Source: Bacteroidota bacterium
GTDB lineage: Bacteria > Bacteroidota > Bacteroidia > Chitinophagales > Chitinophagaceae
DNA: 64,000 nucleotides
Assembly (NCBI GenBank): GCA_026391435.1
Contig: JAPLEJ010000047.1
Location: forward strand, 1 to 64,000
Direction of reading: 5' to 3'
Of this stretch, positions 44,812 through 53,398 are shown one piece after another. The notes below the pieces were generated by a model. The model was not told where the DNA came from. It did no database searches and worked only from the letters and a program-made list of their open reading frames with translations. The translations under genes were made by a program, and so were the position numbers. Within the stretch, counting starts at the first letter, position 1, and the number at the start of each line of letters is the position of its first letter.

Positions 44812-44819
44812 CAAAAATA
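44812..44819 (-). promoter_or_regulatory. Promoter -7 element of pheT (TATTTTTG)
   Basis: Exact TAnnTTTG on the minus strand, 23 bases before the pheT ATG. Confidence 0.55.
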
Positions 44820-44907
44820 CAAATTTTTTTAGTGCTTTGGGGTAAAAAATAGCGCTTTCCCATACAGAAGCACCTACTAACGTATCAAGAAAATACTATT
44901 TTTTGCT

Positions 44908-44966
44908 ACTAGGTTCAAGCTTTAGTGGATAACCGCAAAAACTAGGTGCAAAAAAAGTGAATAACC
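44908..44966. repeat. Imperfect tandem repeat with DnaA-box-like cores upstream of dnaB
   Basis: Two copies, at 44908-44934 and 44941-44966, share ACTAGGT-n-CAA-n(4-5)-AGTG-n-ATAACC. The 3' halves contain AGTGGATAA and AGTGAATAA, each one base from the DnaA-box complement TGTGNATAA. A looser TGTGGATTC follows at 44976-44984. Confidence 0.5.
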
Positions 44967-45092
44967 CTACTTTATTGTGGATTCTATATGGCATTACCCT
45001 GTGTAAAACCCCATTGCAAAACTAAATTTCTTGAATTGCTAATTTGGGTTGATTTTCGCAGTAGAAATTCTTCCAAACTTATTCAACTCGCT

Positions 45093-46658
45093 ATGGCTAT
45101 CCCTAACATAAATACGAATCGTACTAAAAAGAAAAATACCAATATTGATATCAGTAGTATGATGTATGGAAAAATTCCACCACAAGTAAGGGAATTAGAG
45201 GAGGCAGTATTAGGTGCCATCTTATTAGAAAAAAGTGCTTTTGATACCGTTACTGAAATTTTGAAGCCGGAATGTTTTTATGTTGAATCTCATCAAATGA
45301 TTTATCGTTCGATGCAAAGCTTGCAACAAAAAAATATGCCCATTGATATGTTGACCGTGGTCGAGGAATTAAGAATGCAGGAAAATTTAGATATCGTAGG
45401 GGGTGCTTATTATATTTCAAAACTCACCAATGTCGTTGTTTCTACTGCTAATATTGACGCGCATGCGCGTATTGTTTTACAAAAATTTATTCAACGCGAA
45501 TTAATAAGAATCAGTGGCGAAGTCATTGCCAATGCTTACGAGGACAGTACGGATGTATTTGATTTATTGGATGACAGTGAAACAAAAATGTTTAACATCA
45601 CCAATAACTATTTGAAGAAAAATTTCGTTGATATTGGTTTTGCATTAGCTACTGCTATTACAAGAATTGATGAATTGAGAACTAAGAAGGATGAAATTTC
45701 AGGAGTGCCAAGTGGCTTTGCTAGCTTAGACCGCATTACTTATGGCTGGCAACCTACCGATTTAATTATATTAGCTGCAAGACCTTCCGTAGGTAAAACA
45801 GCCTTTGCATTAAACTTAGCTCGTAATGCGGCATTGCATCCTACCAAACCGCAACCTGTTGGATTTTTTAGTTTAGAAATGAGTGCATCACAATTGGTGC
45901 AAAGAATTTTAAGTGCAGAGAGTGAAATTAAAATGGAAAAAATTTCGAGAGGTAAATTAGAAGATTACGAATACCAACAATTGCATGCAAAGGGAATTAA
46001 ACGATTGGAGTCGGCCCCTATTTATATTGACGACACCGCTGCATTAAATATTTTTGAATTTAGAGCCAAGGCAAGAAGATTGGTCAATAAACATCAAGTT
46101 AAATTAATCATCATTGATTACTTGCAATTAATGAGTGGACTTGGCGATCGCAATGCAAACAGAGAACAAGAAATTAGTAATATATCAAGAAGTTTAAAAG
46201 CATTGGCAAAAGAATTAAATATTCCGATTATTGCACTATCTCAATTAAGTCGTGCGGTGGAAACAAGAAAGGAAAGTAAAATGCCGCAATTGAGTGATTT
46301 AAGAGAATCAGGTGCGATTGAACAAGATGCTGATATGGTGATGTTTATTTATCGTCCTGAATATTACGAAGTAATGAGCAACGAAATGGGGGAAAGTACA
46401 CAAGGCGAAACGCATATCAGAATTGCAAAGCATCGTAATGGATCTTTAGATTTAATTAAATTAAGAGCAAGATTAGATATTCAAAGATTTGAAGAATGGG
46501 ATGGAGAAGGCGGTATCCCAGGATTAGGAAATAATTATAAACCTGTTTCTTCTCTTCCTGGCAATACAAGTGCCGATGGAGGTCGTTTTTTTATACAAGG
46601 TAGTAAAATGAACGGCGGCGAATTTGACGAAGGAATTAATGACGACCAACCATTTTAA
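45093..46658 (+). CDS. dnaB: Replicative DNA helicase DnaB
   Basis: Hexameric helicase of the replication fork. N-terminal domain starts at VRELEEAVLGAILLEKSAF; the RecA-like core has Walker A ARPSVGKTAFAL, SLEMSASQLVQRIL, Walker B IIDYLQLMSG and the arginine-finger region QEISNISRSLKALAKEL. The start is the ATG at 45093 (521 residues); the frame continues to 44988 but the extra 35 residues show no conservation I recognise and overlap the promoter region. First gene of dnaB-rsmE-acyltransferase-like gene. Confidence 0.96.
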   Translation: MAIPNINTNRTKKKNTNIDISSMMYGKIPPQVRELEEAVLGAILLEKSAFDTVTEILKPECFYVESHQMIYRSMQSLQQKNMPIDMLTVVEELRMQENLDIVGGAYYISKLTNVVVSTANIDAHARIVLQKFIQRELIRISGEVIANAYEDSTDVFDLLDDSETKMFNITNNYLKKNFVDIGFALATAITRIDELRTKKDEISGVPSGFASLDRITYGWQPTDLIILAARPSVGKTAFALNLARNAALHPTKPQPVGFFSLEMSASQLVQRILSAESEIKMEKISRGKLEDYEYQQLHAKGIKRLESAPIYIDDTAALNIFEFRAKARRLVNKHQVKLIIIDYLQLMSGLGDRNANREQEISNISRSLKALAKELNIPIIALSQLSRAVETRKESKMPQLSDLRESGAIEQDADMVMFIYRPEYYEVMSNEMGESTQGETHIRIAKHRNGSLDLIKLRARLDIQRFEEWDGEGGIPGLGNNYKPVSSLPGNTSADGGRFFIQGSKMNGGEFDEGINDDQPF

Positions 46659-46659
46659 T

Positions 46660-47361
46660 ATGCCTGTACCCTATTTTTATGAACCTTTATTAACGATAGG
46701 AAACCAAAGCTTCCAACTAAGTCCCGAAACAAGCAAGCATTGTGTTCAAGTTCTTAGAATGAAAGAAGGCGAACCCATCGATCTCACTAATGGCGCTGGT
46801 ACTATATTTCAAGCCAGGATCCAATCAGCCCATAAAAGCAATACCCTTGTTTCCATTCAAGCGCATCAAGTTATTCAAGCACCAAAACAAAAAATTACCA
46901 TCGGTATTTCTTTATTAAAAAATGTGGTTCGACTAGAATGGCTTTTTGAAAAAGCAACCGAGATGGGCGTTCATCAAATAGTCCCCTTAATTTGTGAAAG
47001 AACAATACATGAACGTTGTAAGATGGATCGCATGCAACATATATTGCAATCTGCTATGATTCAAAGCCAGCAAGCATGGCTGCCTTCTCTTTCAGCACCT
47101 ATTCCCTTCAATGAATTTTTGACAAAGCATCAGGCTTCTGTAAAATTACTAGCCCATTGCGAAGCGGGGGATAAAAAAAATATTAAGGAAATAGTAGCAA
47201 CAGATGATGTGATATTATTGATTGGCCCCGAAGGCGATTTTACACCTAATGAAATTGCAGCAGGCATTCAACAACAATATCTTCCTATACACTTAGGTCC
47301 TACAAGATTAAGAACCGAAACAGCAGGCATATTTGCATTGAGTGTGTTAAAAATATTTTAA
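46660..47361 (+). CDS. rsmE: 16S rRNA (uracil1498-N3)-methyltransferase RsmE
   Basis: SPOUT-fold methyltransferase acting on 16S rRNA U1498. The C-terminal knot is recognisable: LLIGPEGDFTPNEI and LGPTRLRTETAGIFALSVL; earlier segment LLKNVVRLEWLFEKATEMGVHQIVP is typical. The start is ATG 46660, one base after the dnaB stop, giving 233 residues; the frame also opens upstream inside dnaB. Confidence 0.93.
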   Translation: MPVPYFYEPLLTIGNQSFQLSPETSKHCVQVLRMKEGEPIDLTNGAGTIFQARIQSAHKSNTLVSIQAHQVIQAPKQKITIGISLLKNVVRLEWLFEKATEMGVHQIVPLICERTIHERCKMDRMQHILQSAMIQSQQAWLPSLSAPIPFNEFLTKHQASVKLLAHCEAGDKKNIKEIVATDDVILLIGPEGDFTPNEIAAGIQQQYLPIHLGPTRLRTETAGIFALSVLKIF

Positions 47362-47370
47362 ATTGTAGCA

Positions 47371-48555
47371 ATGAATATTCTTGAAGTCAATTCGCCTGCT
47401 ACCCATAAAGCATTTTTGGAAATAAACGCAACCCTTCAAAAAGGCAACCCCCGCTATATTCGTCCATTAGACAAGGAGGTAGCGCAAGTATTTGATGCCA
47501 CTCAAAATAAATTATTTAAAAATGGGTCGGCAATTAGGTGGATTTTACAAAATGAAAATGGTGAAACCATTGGGAGAATTGCTGCATTTTATTACAATGA
47601 ATATAAAAACAAAGGAACCGACTTTCCTACTGGCTGTATAGGTTTTTTTGATTGTATCAATGACCAAGAAGCAGCCAACTTACTTTTAAAAACAGGACAA
47701 ATTTGGTTAACACAAAATGGTATGGAAGCCATGGATGGCCCCATTAATTTTGGCGAAAGAGATAAATGGTGGGGCTTAATGGTGGAAGGATTTGATGCAG
47801 AACCCATGTATGGCATGTCCTACCATCCCCCTTATTATGAGCAACTACTCACCCAATATGGTTTTCAAAATTTTTATAATCAATATTATTACAGCAAAAA
47901 TTTATTAACGCCCCTCCCTTCGCGCTTTGAAGAAAGATATACCAAATTCACTTCTAAGCCAGAGTACAAAGCAGTGCATCTTGATAAAAATAGGATTCCA
48001 AAATTTGCTCAAGATTTTGTTACCGTTTATAATGCAGCATGGGCGCAACACGGGGAAGAAAAAGCAATTACCCTAGATCAAATTTTAAAATTATTTAATT
48101 CATTAAAGCCCGTCATGGATGAAAGGGTCATTTGGTTTGCTTACTATAAGGAAGAACCCATTGCCATGTTTATTAATATACCAGATGTGAATCAATATTT
48201 TAAACATTTTAATGGGGCATTAGGATGGCGACAAAAATTGCATCTCTTATGGATGAAATGGAAAGGACAAAATAATAAATTAACAGGATTGGCATTTGGC
48301 GTGGTTCCAAAATACCAAGCATTGGGGATTGATAGTTTTTTAATTTACGCCTGTCACCTACTTTTAAATAAGATAAAAGTATACGACCAATATGAAATGG
48401 GCTGGGCTGGAGAATGGAACCCAAAAATGATCAATGTTTATAAAAGCTTGGAGGCAAGCCCCAGCAGAAGAATGGTTACTTTTAGGTACATTTTCGACCC
48501 CAATAAGCATCCTTTTGAGCGACACCCATTGATGGAATACAAAAAAGGGTCTTGA
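47371..48555 (+). CDS. Putative GNAT-like acyltransferase, conserved in Bacteroidota
   Basis: A 394-residue protein related to long, poorly characterised GNAT-type proteins. An N-terminal part (WILQNENGETIGRIAAFYY, then GCIGFFDCINDQEAANLLL) looks like a GNAT core, and the C-terminal half (LAFGVVPKYQALGIDSFLIY) resembles a second GNAT acetyl-CoA-binding segment. Conserved middle motif: MDGPINFGERDKWWGLMVEGF (shown here in one run at about 120-140). Substrate unknown. 9 bp after rsmE. Confidence 0.6.
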   Translation: MNILEVNSPATHKAFLEINATLQKGNPRYIRPLDKEVAQVFDATQNKLFKNGSAIRWILQNENGETIGRIAAFYYNEYKNKGTDFPTGCIGFFDCINDQEAANLLLKTGQIWLTQNGMEAMDGPINFGERDKWWGLMVEGFDAEPMYGMSYHPPYYEQLLTQYGFQNFYNQYYYSKNLLTPLPSRFEERYTKFTSKPEYKAVHLDKNRIPKFAQDFVTVYNAAWAQHGEEKAITLDQILKLFNSLKPVMDERVIWFAYYKEEPIAMFINIPDVNQYFKHFNGALGWRQKLHLLWMKWKGQNNKLTGLAFGVVPKYQALGIDSFLIYACHLLLNKIKVYDQYEMGWAGEWNPKMINVYKSLEASPSRRMVTFRYIFDPNKHPFERHPLMEYKKGS

Positions 48556-48603
48556 TTTTTACCTGTTTAAAAATAAGGGGATAAGATTTAATTAGTAGCG
48601 CAA

Positions 48604-48611
48604 TACTTTTG
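48604..48611 (+). promoter_or_regulatory. Promoter -7 element of dnaX (TACTTTTG)
   Basis: Exact TAnnTTTG, 29 bases before the dnaX ATG, in the 85-bp gap after the acyltransferase-like gene. Confidence 0.55.
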
Positions 48612-48640
48612 ATTTTGAATGTGTATATTGCGCGTCAAGT

Positions 48641-50455
48641 ATGGAAAATTTTATTGTTTCAGCCCGCAAATACAGACCCCAAAACTTTAATACCGTGGTG
48701 GGGCAGTCGCATATTACTACGACTTTAAAAAATTCCATTTTAAACAATCATTTGGCACATGCCTTTTTATTTTGTGGACCAAGAGGTGTGGGTAAAACAA
48801 CTTGCGCGCGCATTTTAGCCAAAACTATCAATTGTACTAAAATCACAAAAGAAGGGGAAGCTTGTAATACTTGTGAGAGTTGCGTCTCCTTTGAAAAAGG
48901 ATCCAGTTTAAACATTCATGAATTAGATGCCGCTAGTAATAATTCTGTAGATGATATTAGAACCTTAGTAGAACAGGTGCGTTTTGCCCCTCAAGCTGGA
49001 AAATACAAGATATATATTGTGGATGAGGTACATATGTTAAGCTCAAGTGCCTTTAATGCATTTTTGAAAACATTAGAAGAGCCTCCTCCTTTTGCCATCT
49101 TTATTTTAGCCACCACCGAAAAACATAAAATTCTTCCGACCATATTAAGTAGGTGTCAAATTTTTGACTTCAGACGCATTAATTCCAATGACACTGTTTT
49201 ACACTTAGAGGAAATTGTCAGTAAAGAAAAAATTAAAGCAGAAAAAAATGCACTTCAACTCATTGCTCAAAAAAGCGAAGGTTGTATGCGTGATGCTTTA
49301 AGTATTCTAGATAAAATTGTAAGTTTTTCAAATGGTGCATTAACTTATGAAAATACACTGGAGCATTTAAATATTTTAGACGAGGCCTACTACTTTAAAT
49401 TATTGAATCATTTAATGGAGCAGGATTTAACAAGTGCCATGCTTCTATATGACGAAATTAATCAAAAAGGATTTGAAGGAGATATGGTATTATATGGATT
49501 TGCCGCCTTTATTAGAAACCTATTGGTTTGTAAGGATACGGCAAGTGCGCATTTATTAGAGTCTATCGAAGGATGGCGTGATCAATATATTACGACAGCG
49601 CAAAAAATGAGCACCCCTTATATGGTAAGTGCCTTAAATATTTTAAACGAGTCTGAAATTCAATTTAAGATGGCTCGTAATAAAAGATTACATGTAGAGC
49701 TTGCTATTATAAAGCTTAATTTTTTACAACAAGCTATTGAATTGAGTATGGAAGAGGGGCAACTTGTAAAAAAAAAACTAGTTGATGTACATTATCCTAT
49801 AAAAACCAAGCGTATTATTCCATTCGGTAAAATGGTGGTGAATGAACAGGCTAAATTAGTCATTGAAACAGCAGATCCTGTCTCCAAAGTGATTGCTGCT
49901 CCAACACCTGCACCAACAAAGTCACTCAACAAGGATATTCCACTGCCAACCGCAGCTCCTTCGACGGCTAGCCCTAGCATTCCTGCTCAAGAAAGTAGTA
50001 ATAAAAAAAATTTACTTGCCGCCTTACAGCATAAATATGGTAGCCAATACAATATTGAAGAAGTAAAAGAGGCCATCCCATTGGAAATAGATACCCTTAG
50101 ACAATGCTGGGAGGACTATACCCTCTATCTACAAACCGCTTTAAAGCATTCGGCTGCAGGCACTTTCAAATTAGCACAATTAGAGATTCTGGATGAATTA
50201 CATTTCAGTGTAAGCGTATCTGCTTTAACTGATAAAAAATTTGTGGAACAAGAGAGAATGAATTTACTTGAAAAAATTTGGGAAACTTTTCAAAATAGAG
50301 CCATTCAATTTAGCATACTTGTAGAAGCAGGCGAAAGAGAAGACGTTCCACTTCATTTAAGGTTAAATAGCAAGCAAAAATTTGAACGCATTGCTGAGCA
50401 ATATCCATTAGTACAAGAATTAAAAACTAAATTAAATTTAGAAATATTTTATTAG
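48641..50455 (+). CDS. dnaX: DNA polymerase III subunits gamma and tau
   Basis: Clamp-loader ATPase of the replisome. Domain I: Walker A GPRGVGKTT, a zinc-binding cysteine set (CTKITKEGEACNTCESC), Walker B IVDEVHML and sensor ATTEKHKILPTILSRCQ. Domains II-III run to about residue 370. Then comes a Pro/Ala/Thr-rich linker (about 405-450) and a C-terminal tau-type domain, 604 residues in all. At codons 376-379 an A10 tract (49768-49777) may produce a short gamma-like form by slippage (see findings). Confidence 0.96.
   Translation: MENFIVSARKYRPQNFNTVVGQSHITTTLKNSILNNHLAHAFLFCGPRGVGKTTCARILAKTINCTKITKEGEACNTCESCVSFEKGSSLNIHELDAASNNSVDDIRTLVEQVRFAPQAGKYKIYIVDEVHMLSSSAFNAFLKTLEEPPPFAIFILATTEKHKILPTILSRCQIFDFRRINSNDTVLHLEEIVSKEKIKAEKNALQLIAQKSEGCMRDALSILDKIVSFSNGALTYENTLEHLNILDEAYYFKLLNHLMEQDLTSAMLLYDEINQKGFEGDMVLYGFAAFIRNLLVCKDTASAHLLESIEGWRDQYITTAQKMSTPYMVSALNILNESEIQFKMARNKRLHVELAIIKLNFLQQAIELSMEEGQLVKKKLVDVHYPIKTKRIIPFGKMVVNEQAKLVIETADPVSKVIAAPTPAPTKSLNKDIPLPTAAPSTASPSIPAQESSNKKNLLAALQHKYGSQYNIEEVKEAIPLEIDTLRQCWEDYTLYLQTALKHSAAGTFKLAQLEILDELHFSVSVSALTDKKFVEQERMNLLEKIWETFQNRAIQFSILVEAGEREDVPLHLRLNSKQKFERIAEQYPLVQELKTKLNLEIFY
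49766..49785 (+). other. A10 slippage/frameshift site in dnaX
   Basis: The frame reads GTA AAA AAA AAA CTA. With one base gained (-1 frame) the next codons are ACT AGT TGA: 381 residues. With one base lost (+1 frame) they are AAC TAG: 379 residues. Both stops come within three codons of the tract, immediately after domain III. Thermus dnaX uses an A9 tract in the same way by transcriptional slippage. Confidence 0.6.
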
Positions 50456-50480
50456 TCGAACGGCAATTGATTCAGTTATA

Positions 50481-50816
50481 TTACAACTTCGCTTTCGTAT
50501 ACCCTTTTTGCTTCAAGTATTGGAATACTTTTTGACGATGGTCTCCTTGAATAATGATTTCTCCATCCTTTACAGATCCCCCAGTACCGCAATGGTTTTT
50601 TAAAGCTTTTCCTAAATCTTCCATACTAGATACAGTTCCTTCAAAACCATAAACGATAGTCACCGTTTTGCCAGCCCTGTGTTTGGTTTCTAGGATAACG
50701 CGCAAAGGTTGTTCTGAAATAGGCAAATCGTTTACCTCTTCCTTCTCTTCAGGTTTTAGTGCTGAAGGATTAGTGCTGTATACCAATGGAGAACTAAGTT
50801 TGTTTTTTTTACTCAT
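50481..50816 (-). CDS. YciH/SUI1-family translation factor homologue
   Basis: A 111-residue protein with a C-terminal SUI1/eIF1 domain: RVILETKHRAGKTVTIVYGFEG, then KALKNHCGTGGSVKDGEIIIQGDHRQKV. Bacterial YciH proteins are thought to affect translation initiation fidelity; the exact role is unclear. N-terminal 35 residues are polar and variable. It lies 34 bp after the DUF4783 gene and is convergent with dnaX. Confidence 0.88.
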   Translation of the reverse strand: MSKKNKLSSPLVYSTNPSALKPEEKEEVNDLPISEQPLRVILETKHRAGKTVTIVYGFEGTVSSMEDLGKALKNHCGTGGSVKDGEIIIQGDHRQKVFQYLKQKGYTKAKL

Positions 50817-50850
50817 GATGCATTATGGTGTCTGCTTGTATAAGATAAAA

Positions 50851-51240
50851 TTAACTTACCCGAATACTTACAATGGAAATTCCTTTTTTATTGTCTTGTA
50901 AAAGCAAACTTACATTAAATTTTCCTTGTGCAGATAACAGCTTACCCGTGATATAAATCGTATTGCCTACTTTTCGCTCTGCATTTTTTTCAAAGCCGAT
51001 GATATTTTTATTATTGAAAAAAACTTGTAATTGCTGATTAGCTTGTGCAGGAGAAAGTTGTTTTTGAGAAGTTTGATCTAAAATATTGACTTCGGAAACG
51101 GGACTCCAAAAAGATAACAAGTTGCTAAAATTTGCGGTTTGCAATGTTTGCACTAAGGTTTCTGTTTCATTTTGAGCATGAACCACACTCAATGAAAATG
51201 TAAAACTCAGAACAAGGACTATTTTTTGGATTAATTGCAT
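50851..51240 (-). CDS. DUF4783 secreted protein
   Basis: A 129-residue protein with a signal peptide (hydrophobic 6-19, ending VHAQ). The mature part fits DUF4783, a Bacteroidota family with an NTF2/SnoaL-like fold: FSNLLSFWSPVSEVNIL, QANQQLQVFFNNKNIIGFE, and a C-terminal KKGISIVSIRVS. Function unknown; not a confirmed enzyme. Confidence 0.75.
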   Translation of the reverse strand: MQLIQKIVLVLSFTFSLSVVHAQNETETLVQTLQTANFSNLLSFWSPVSEVNILDQTSQKQLSPAQANQQLQVFFNNKNIIGFEKNAERKVGNTIYITGKLLSAQGKFNVSLLLQDNKKGISIVSIRVS

Positions 51241-51348
51241 CTTTTTTGGGATTAAAACTCTTTAAAGTTTGTAATGTGCGTAGTATTTTGAAACTTTGAG
51301 GTACAATTTAATTAAAATCAAACTTACTGCTTCCAAAAAGTTTAAAAT

Positions 51349-52866
51349 ATGTCCAAAAAAGTAATATTAGTCATTATGGATGGCTGGGGATTAGGAATTG
51401 TCCCAGGTGCAGATGCGATTCAGCAAGCCAAGACTCCTTTTGTAAGTAGCTTATACAAACAATACCCAAATAGTACATTAACCACCTGCGGCGAAATGGT
51501 GGGTTTGCCAGATGGCCAAATGGGCAACAGCGAAGTGGGGCACTTGAATATTGGCGCAGGAAGGATTGTTTACCAAGAATTACAGCGTATTAATGTCGCC
51601 ATAAGAGATGGCTCATTTGCTAAAAATGCCACCTTATTGCAAAGCATACAATATGCAAAGAAAAACAATAAACCACTTCATTTATTGGGTTTAGTGAGTG
51701 ATGGAGGCGTGCATGCACATACCAGTCATTTAAAAGCCATTTGTGATGTTTGTAAAAGGGAAGGTTTGTCTCAGGTTTTTATTCATGCCTTTACAGACGG
51801 AAGAGACACCGATCCCAAAAGTGGTTATTCCTTTGTAAAAAATGTAGAGGATCATTTAAAAGATTCAGTAGGAACCATTGCATCCATCAGTGGTAGATAC
51901 TATGCAATGGATCGAGATAAAAGATGGGAAAGAGTCAAATTAGCCTATGATGTTTTAGTGCATGGAAAAGGTGCTACTGCAACATCTGCACTAGAAAGCA
52001 TTCAGCAAAATTATGATAATAACATTACAGATGAATTTATTAAGCCTACCATCATTACAACCAACGGGCAACCCATAGCTACTATTAAAGAAGGAGATGC
52101 TGTATTGTGTTTTAATTTTAGAACGGATCGTTGTAGAGAAATTACAGAAGTATTAACACAACAAGATTTCCCTGCATTTGATATGAAAAAAATATCACTT
52201 GACTACACCACAATGACGAGGTATGATGAATCCTTTCAAAAAGTGCATGTCCTATTTGAAAATGATAATTTAGTCAATACCCTTGGTGATGTTTTAGCAC
52301 AAAATAATAAAAAACAAATTCGAATTGCCGAAACAGAAAAGTATCCGCACGTCACTTTCTTTTTTAATGGTGGACGCGAACAACCCTTTGAAGGGGAAAC
52401 CCGAATCATGGCCGCCTCCCCTAAAGTGGCCACCTATGACATGCAACCCGAAATGAGCGCCCAAGAATTAACAGATAAATTATTACCTGAAATACATTTA
52501 GGTCATGCCGATTTTATATGCATCAATTATGCAAATGCAGATATGGTGGGTCATACCGGCATCTTTTCTGCAGTAGTCAAAGCGGTAGAAACGGTGGACG
52601 CTTGTGTCGAAAAAATAGTGAAAGCGGGTTTAGAAAATGGATATACTTTACTCGTAACTGCAGATCATGGAAATGCCGATTTTATGATGAATGCTGATGG
52701 TAGTCCCAACACAGCCCATACCTTAAACCTTGTTCCTTTATTCTTGATCAACCAAGATCATAGCGGTACTTTGCAATCTGGTAAGCTAGGAGATATCGCA
52801 CCTACTATTTTATCTATGATGGATATCAGTATCCCTCAAGATATGACAGGAAATGTGTTAACTTAA
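51349..52866 (+). CDS. gpmI: 2,3-bisphosphoglycerate-independent phosphoglycerate mutase
   Basis: Glycolytic enzyme interconverting 3- and 2-phosphoglycerate with two Mn ions. Catalytic Ser61 is in QMGNSEVGHLNIGAG; metal-binding motifs VIMDGWG at the N-terminus, INYANADMVGHTG and VTADHGNADFM near the C-terminus are intact. 505 residues, typical. First gene of gpmI-haem-binding gene-engB (gaps of 18 and 13 bp). The 108-bp upstream region is AT-rich; I see no clean -7 box. Confidence 0.97.
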   Translation: MSKKVILVIMDGWGLGIVPGADAIQQAKTPFVSSLYKQYPNSTLTTCGEMVGLPDGQMGNSEVGHLNIGAGRIVYQELQRINVAIRDGSFAKNATLLQSIQYAKKNNKPLHLLGLVSDGGVHAHTSHLKAICDVCKREGLSQVFIHAFTDGRDTDPKSGYSFVKNVEDHLKDSVGTIASISGRYYAMDRDKRWERVKLAYDVLVHGKGATATSALESIQQNYDNNITDEFIKPTIITTNGQPIATIKEGDAVLCFNFRTDRCREITEVLTQQDFPAFDMKKISLDYTTMTRYDESFQKVHVLFENDNLVNTLGDVLAQNNKKQIRIAETEKYPHVTFFFNGGREQPFEGETRIMAASPKVATYDMQPEMSAQELTDKLLPEIHLGHADFICINYANADMVGHTGIFSAVVKAVETVDACVEKIVKAGLENGYTLLVTADHGNADFMMNADGSPNTAHTLNLVPLFLINQDHSGTLQSGKLGDIAPTILSMMDISIPQDMTGNVLT

Positions 52867-52884
52867 CAACTTAAAACTACTCTT

Positions 52885-53385
52885 ATGATAAAAAAAATAC
52901 TCCTTGCACTTGTTGTTTTATTAATAATAGCGCAATTCATTCGACCAACAAAAAATAATTCAGGCGATACACAAAAAGATATATCTACTTTGTATCCTAT
53001 GCCAGACAGTGTCAAATTAATTGTAAGTAAAGCATGTGCGGATTGTCATACGAACAATACAAAATATCCTTTTTACGCCGAAATTCAGCCCATTGCTTAT
53101 TGGCTATCCGATCATGTTAAAGACGGCAAACGCCATTTTAATTTTAATGAATTTGCAGGATATCGTGTTGCAAAACAAAACCATAAATTAGAGGAAGTAA
53201 TGGAACAAATCAAAGAAGGTGAAATGCCATTACCCTCTTACACTTTAATACACAAAGAAGCCAGATTAACGGATGCCGAAAAAGAAACCCTAACACAGTG
53301 GTGTCAAAGCATAAGGGATTCATTGAAGGCACACTATCCAGCAGATAGCTTAGTGATAAAAAAACAAAAAGCACCTGCTAAATAG
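52885..53385 (+). CDS. Haem-binding domain protein (single CxxCH)
   Basis: A 166-residue protein with an N-terminal membrane anchor (about 4-19) and one c-type haem motif CADCH (residues about 51-55, followed by TNNTKYPFYAEIQPIAYWL). It matches the Haem_bd family of Bacteroidota. The conserved WL-DHV-DGKRHFNFNEF segment follows and a Met in GEMPLPSYT may be the axial ligand. Probably periplasmic, redox role unknown. Its place between gpmI and engB gives no clear clue. Confidence 0.82.
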   Translation: MIKKILLALVVLLIIAQFIRPTKNNSGDTQKDISTLYPMPDSVKLIVSKACADCHTNNTKYPFYAEIQPIAYWLSDHVKDGKRHFNFNEFAGYRVAKQNHKLEEVMEQIKEGEMPLPSYTLIHKEARLTDAEKETLTQWCQSIRDSLKAHYPADSLVIKKQKAPAK

Positions 53386-53398
53386 GGCTGTTTAAAAT

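Larger units (their letters stand above)
44789..45092. other. pheT-dnaB divergent intergenic region
   Basis: 304 bp without a gene that I can support. It holds the pheT promoter element, a 26-27-base tandem repeat with DnaA-box-like cores (44908-44966), a third weaker box (44976-44984), and a 5' extension of the dnaB frame to 44988 that looks non-coding. Confidence 0.5.

Noticed and set aside
44988-45092. N-terminal extension of dnaB by 35 codons
   Set aside because: The extra residues have no family similarity, and the ATG at 45093 gives the usual DnaB N-terminus. The region is better explained as promoter/leader.
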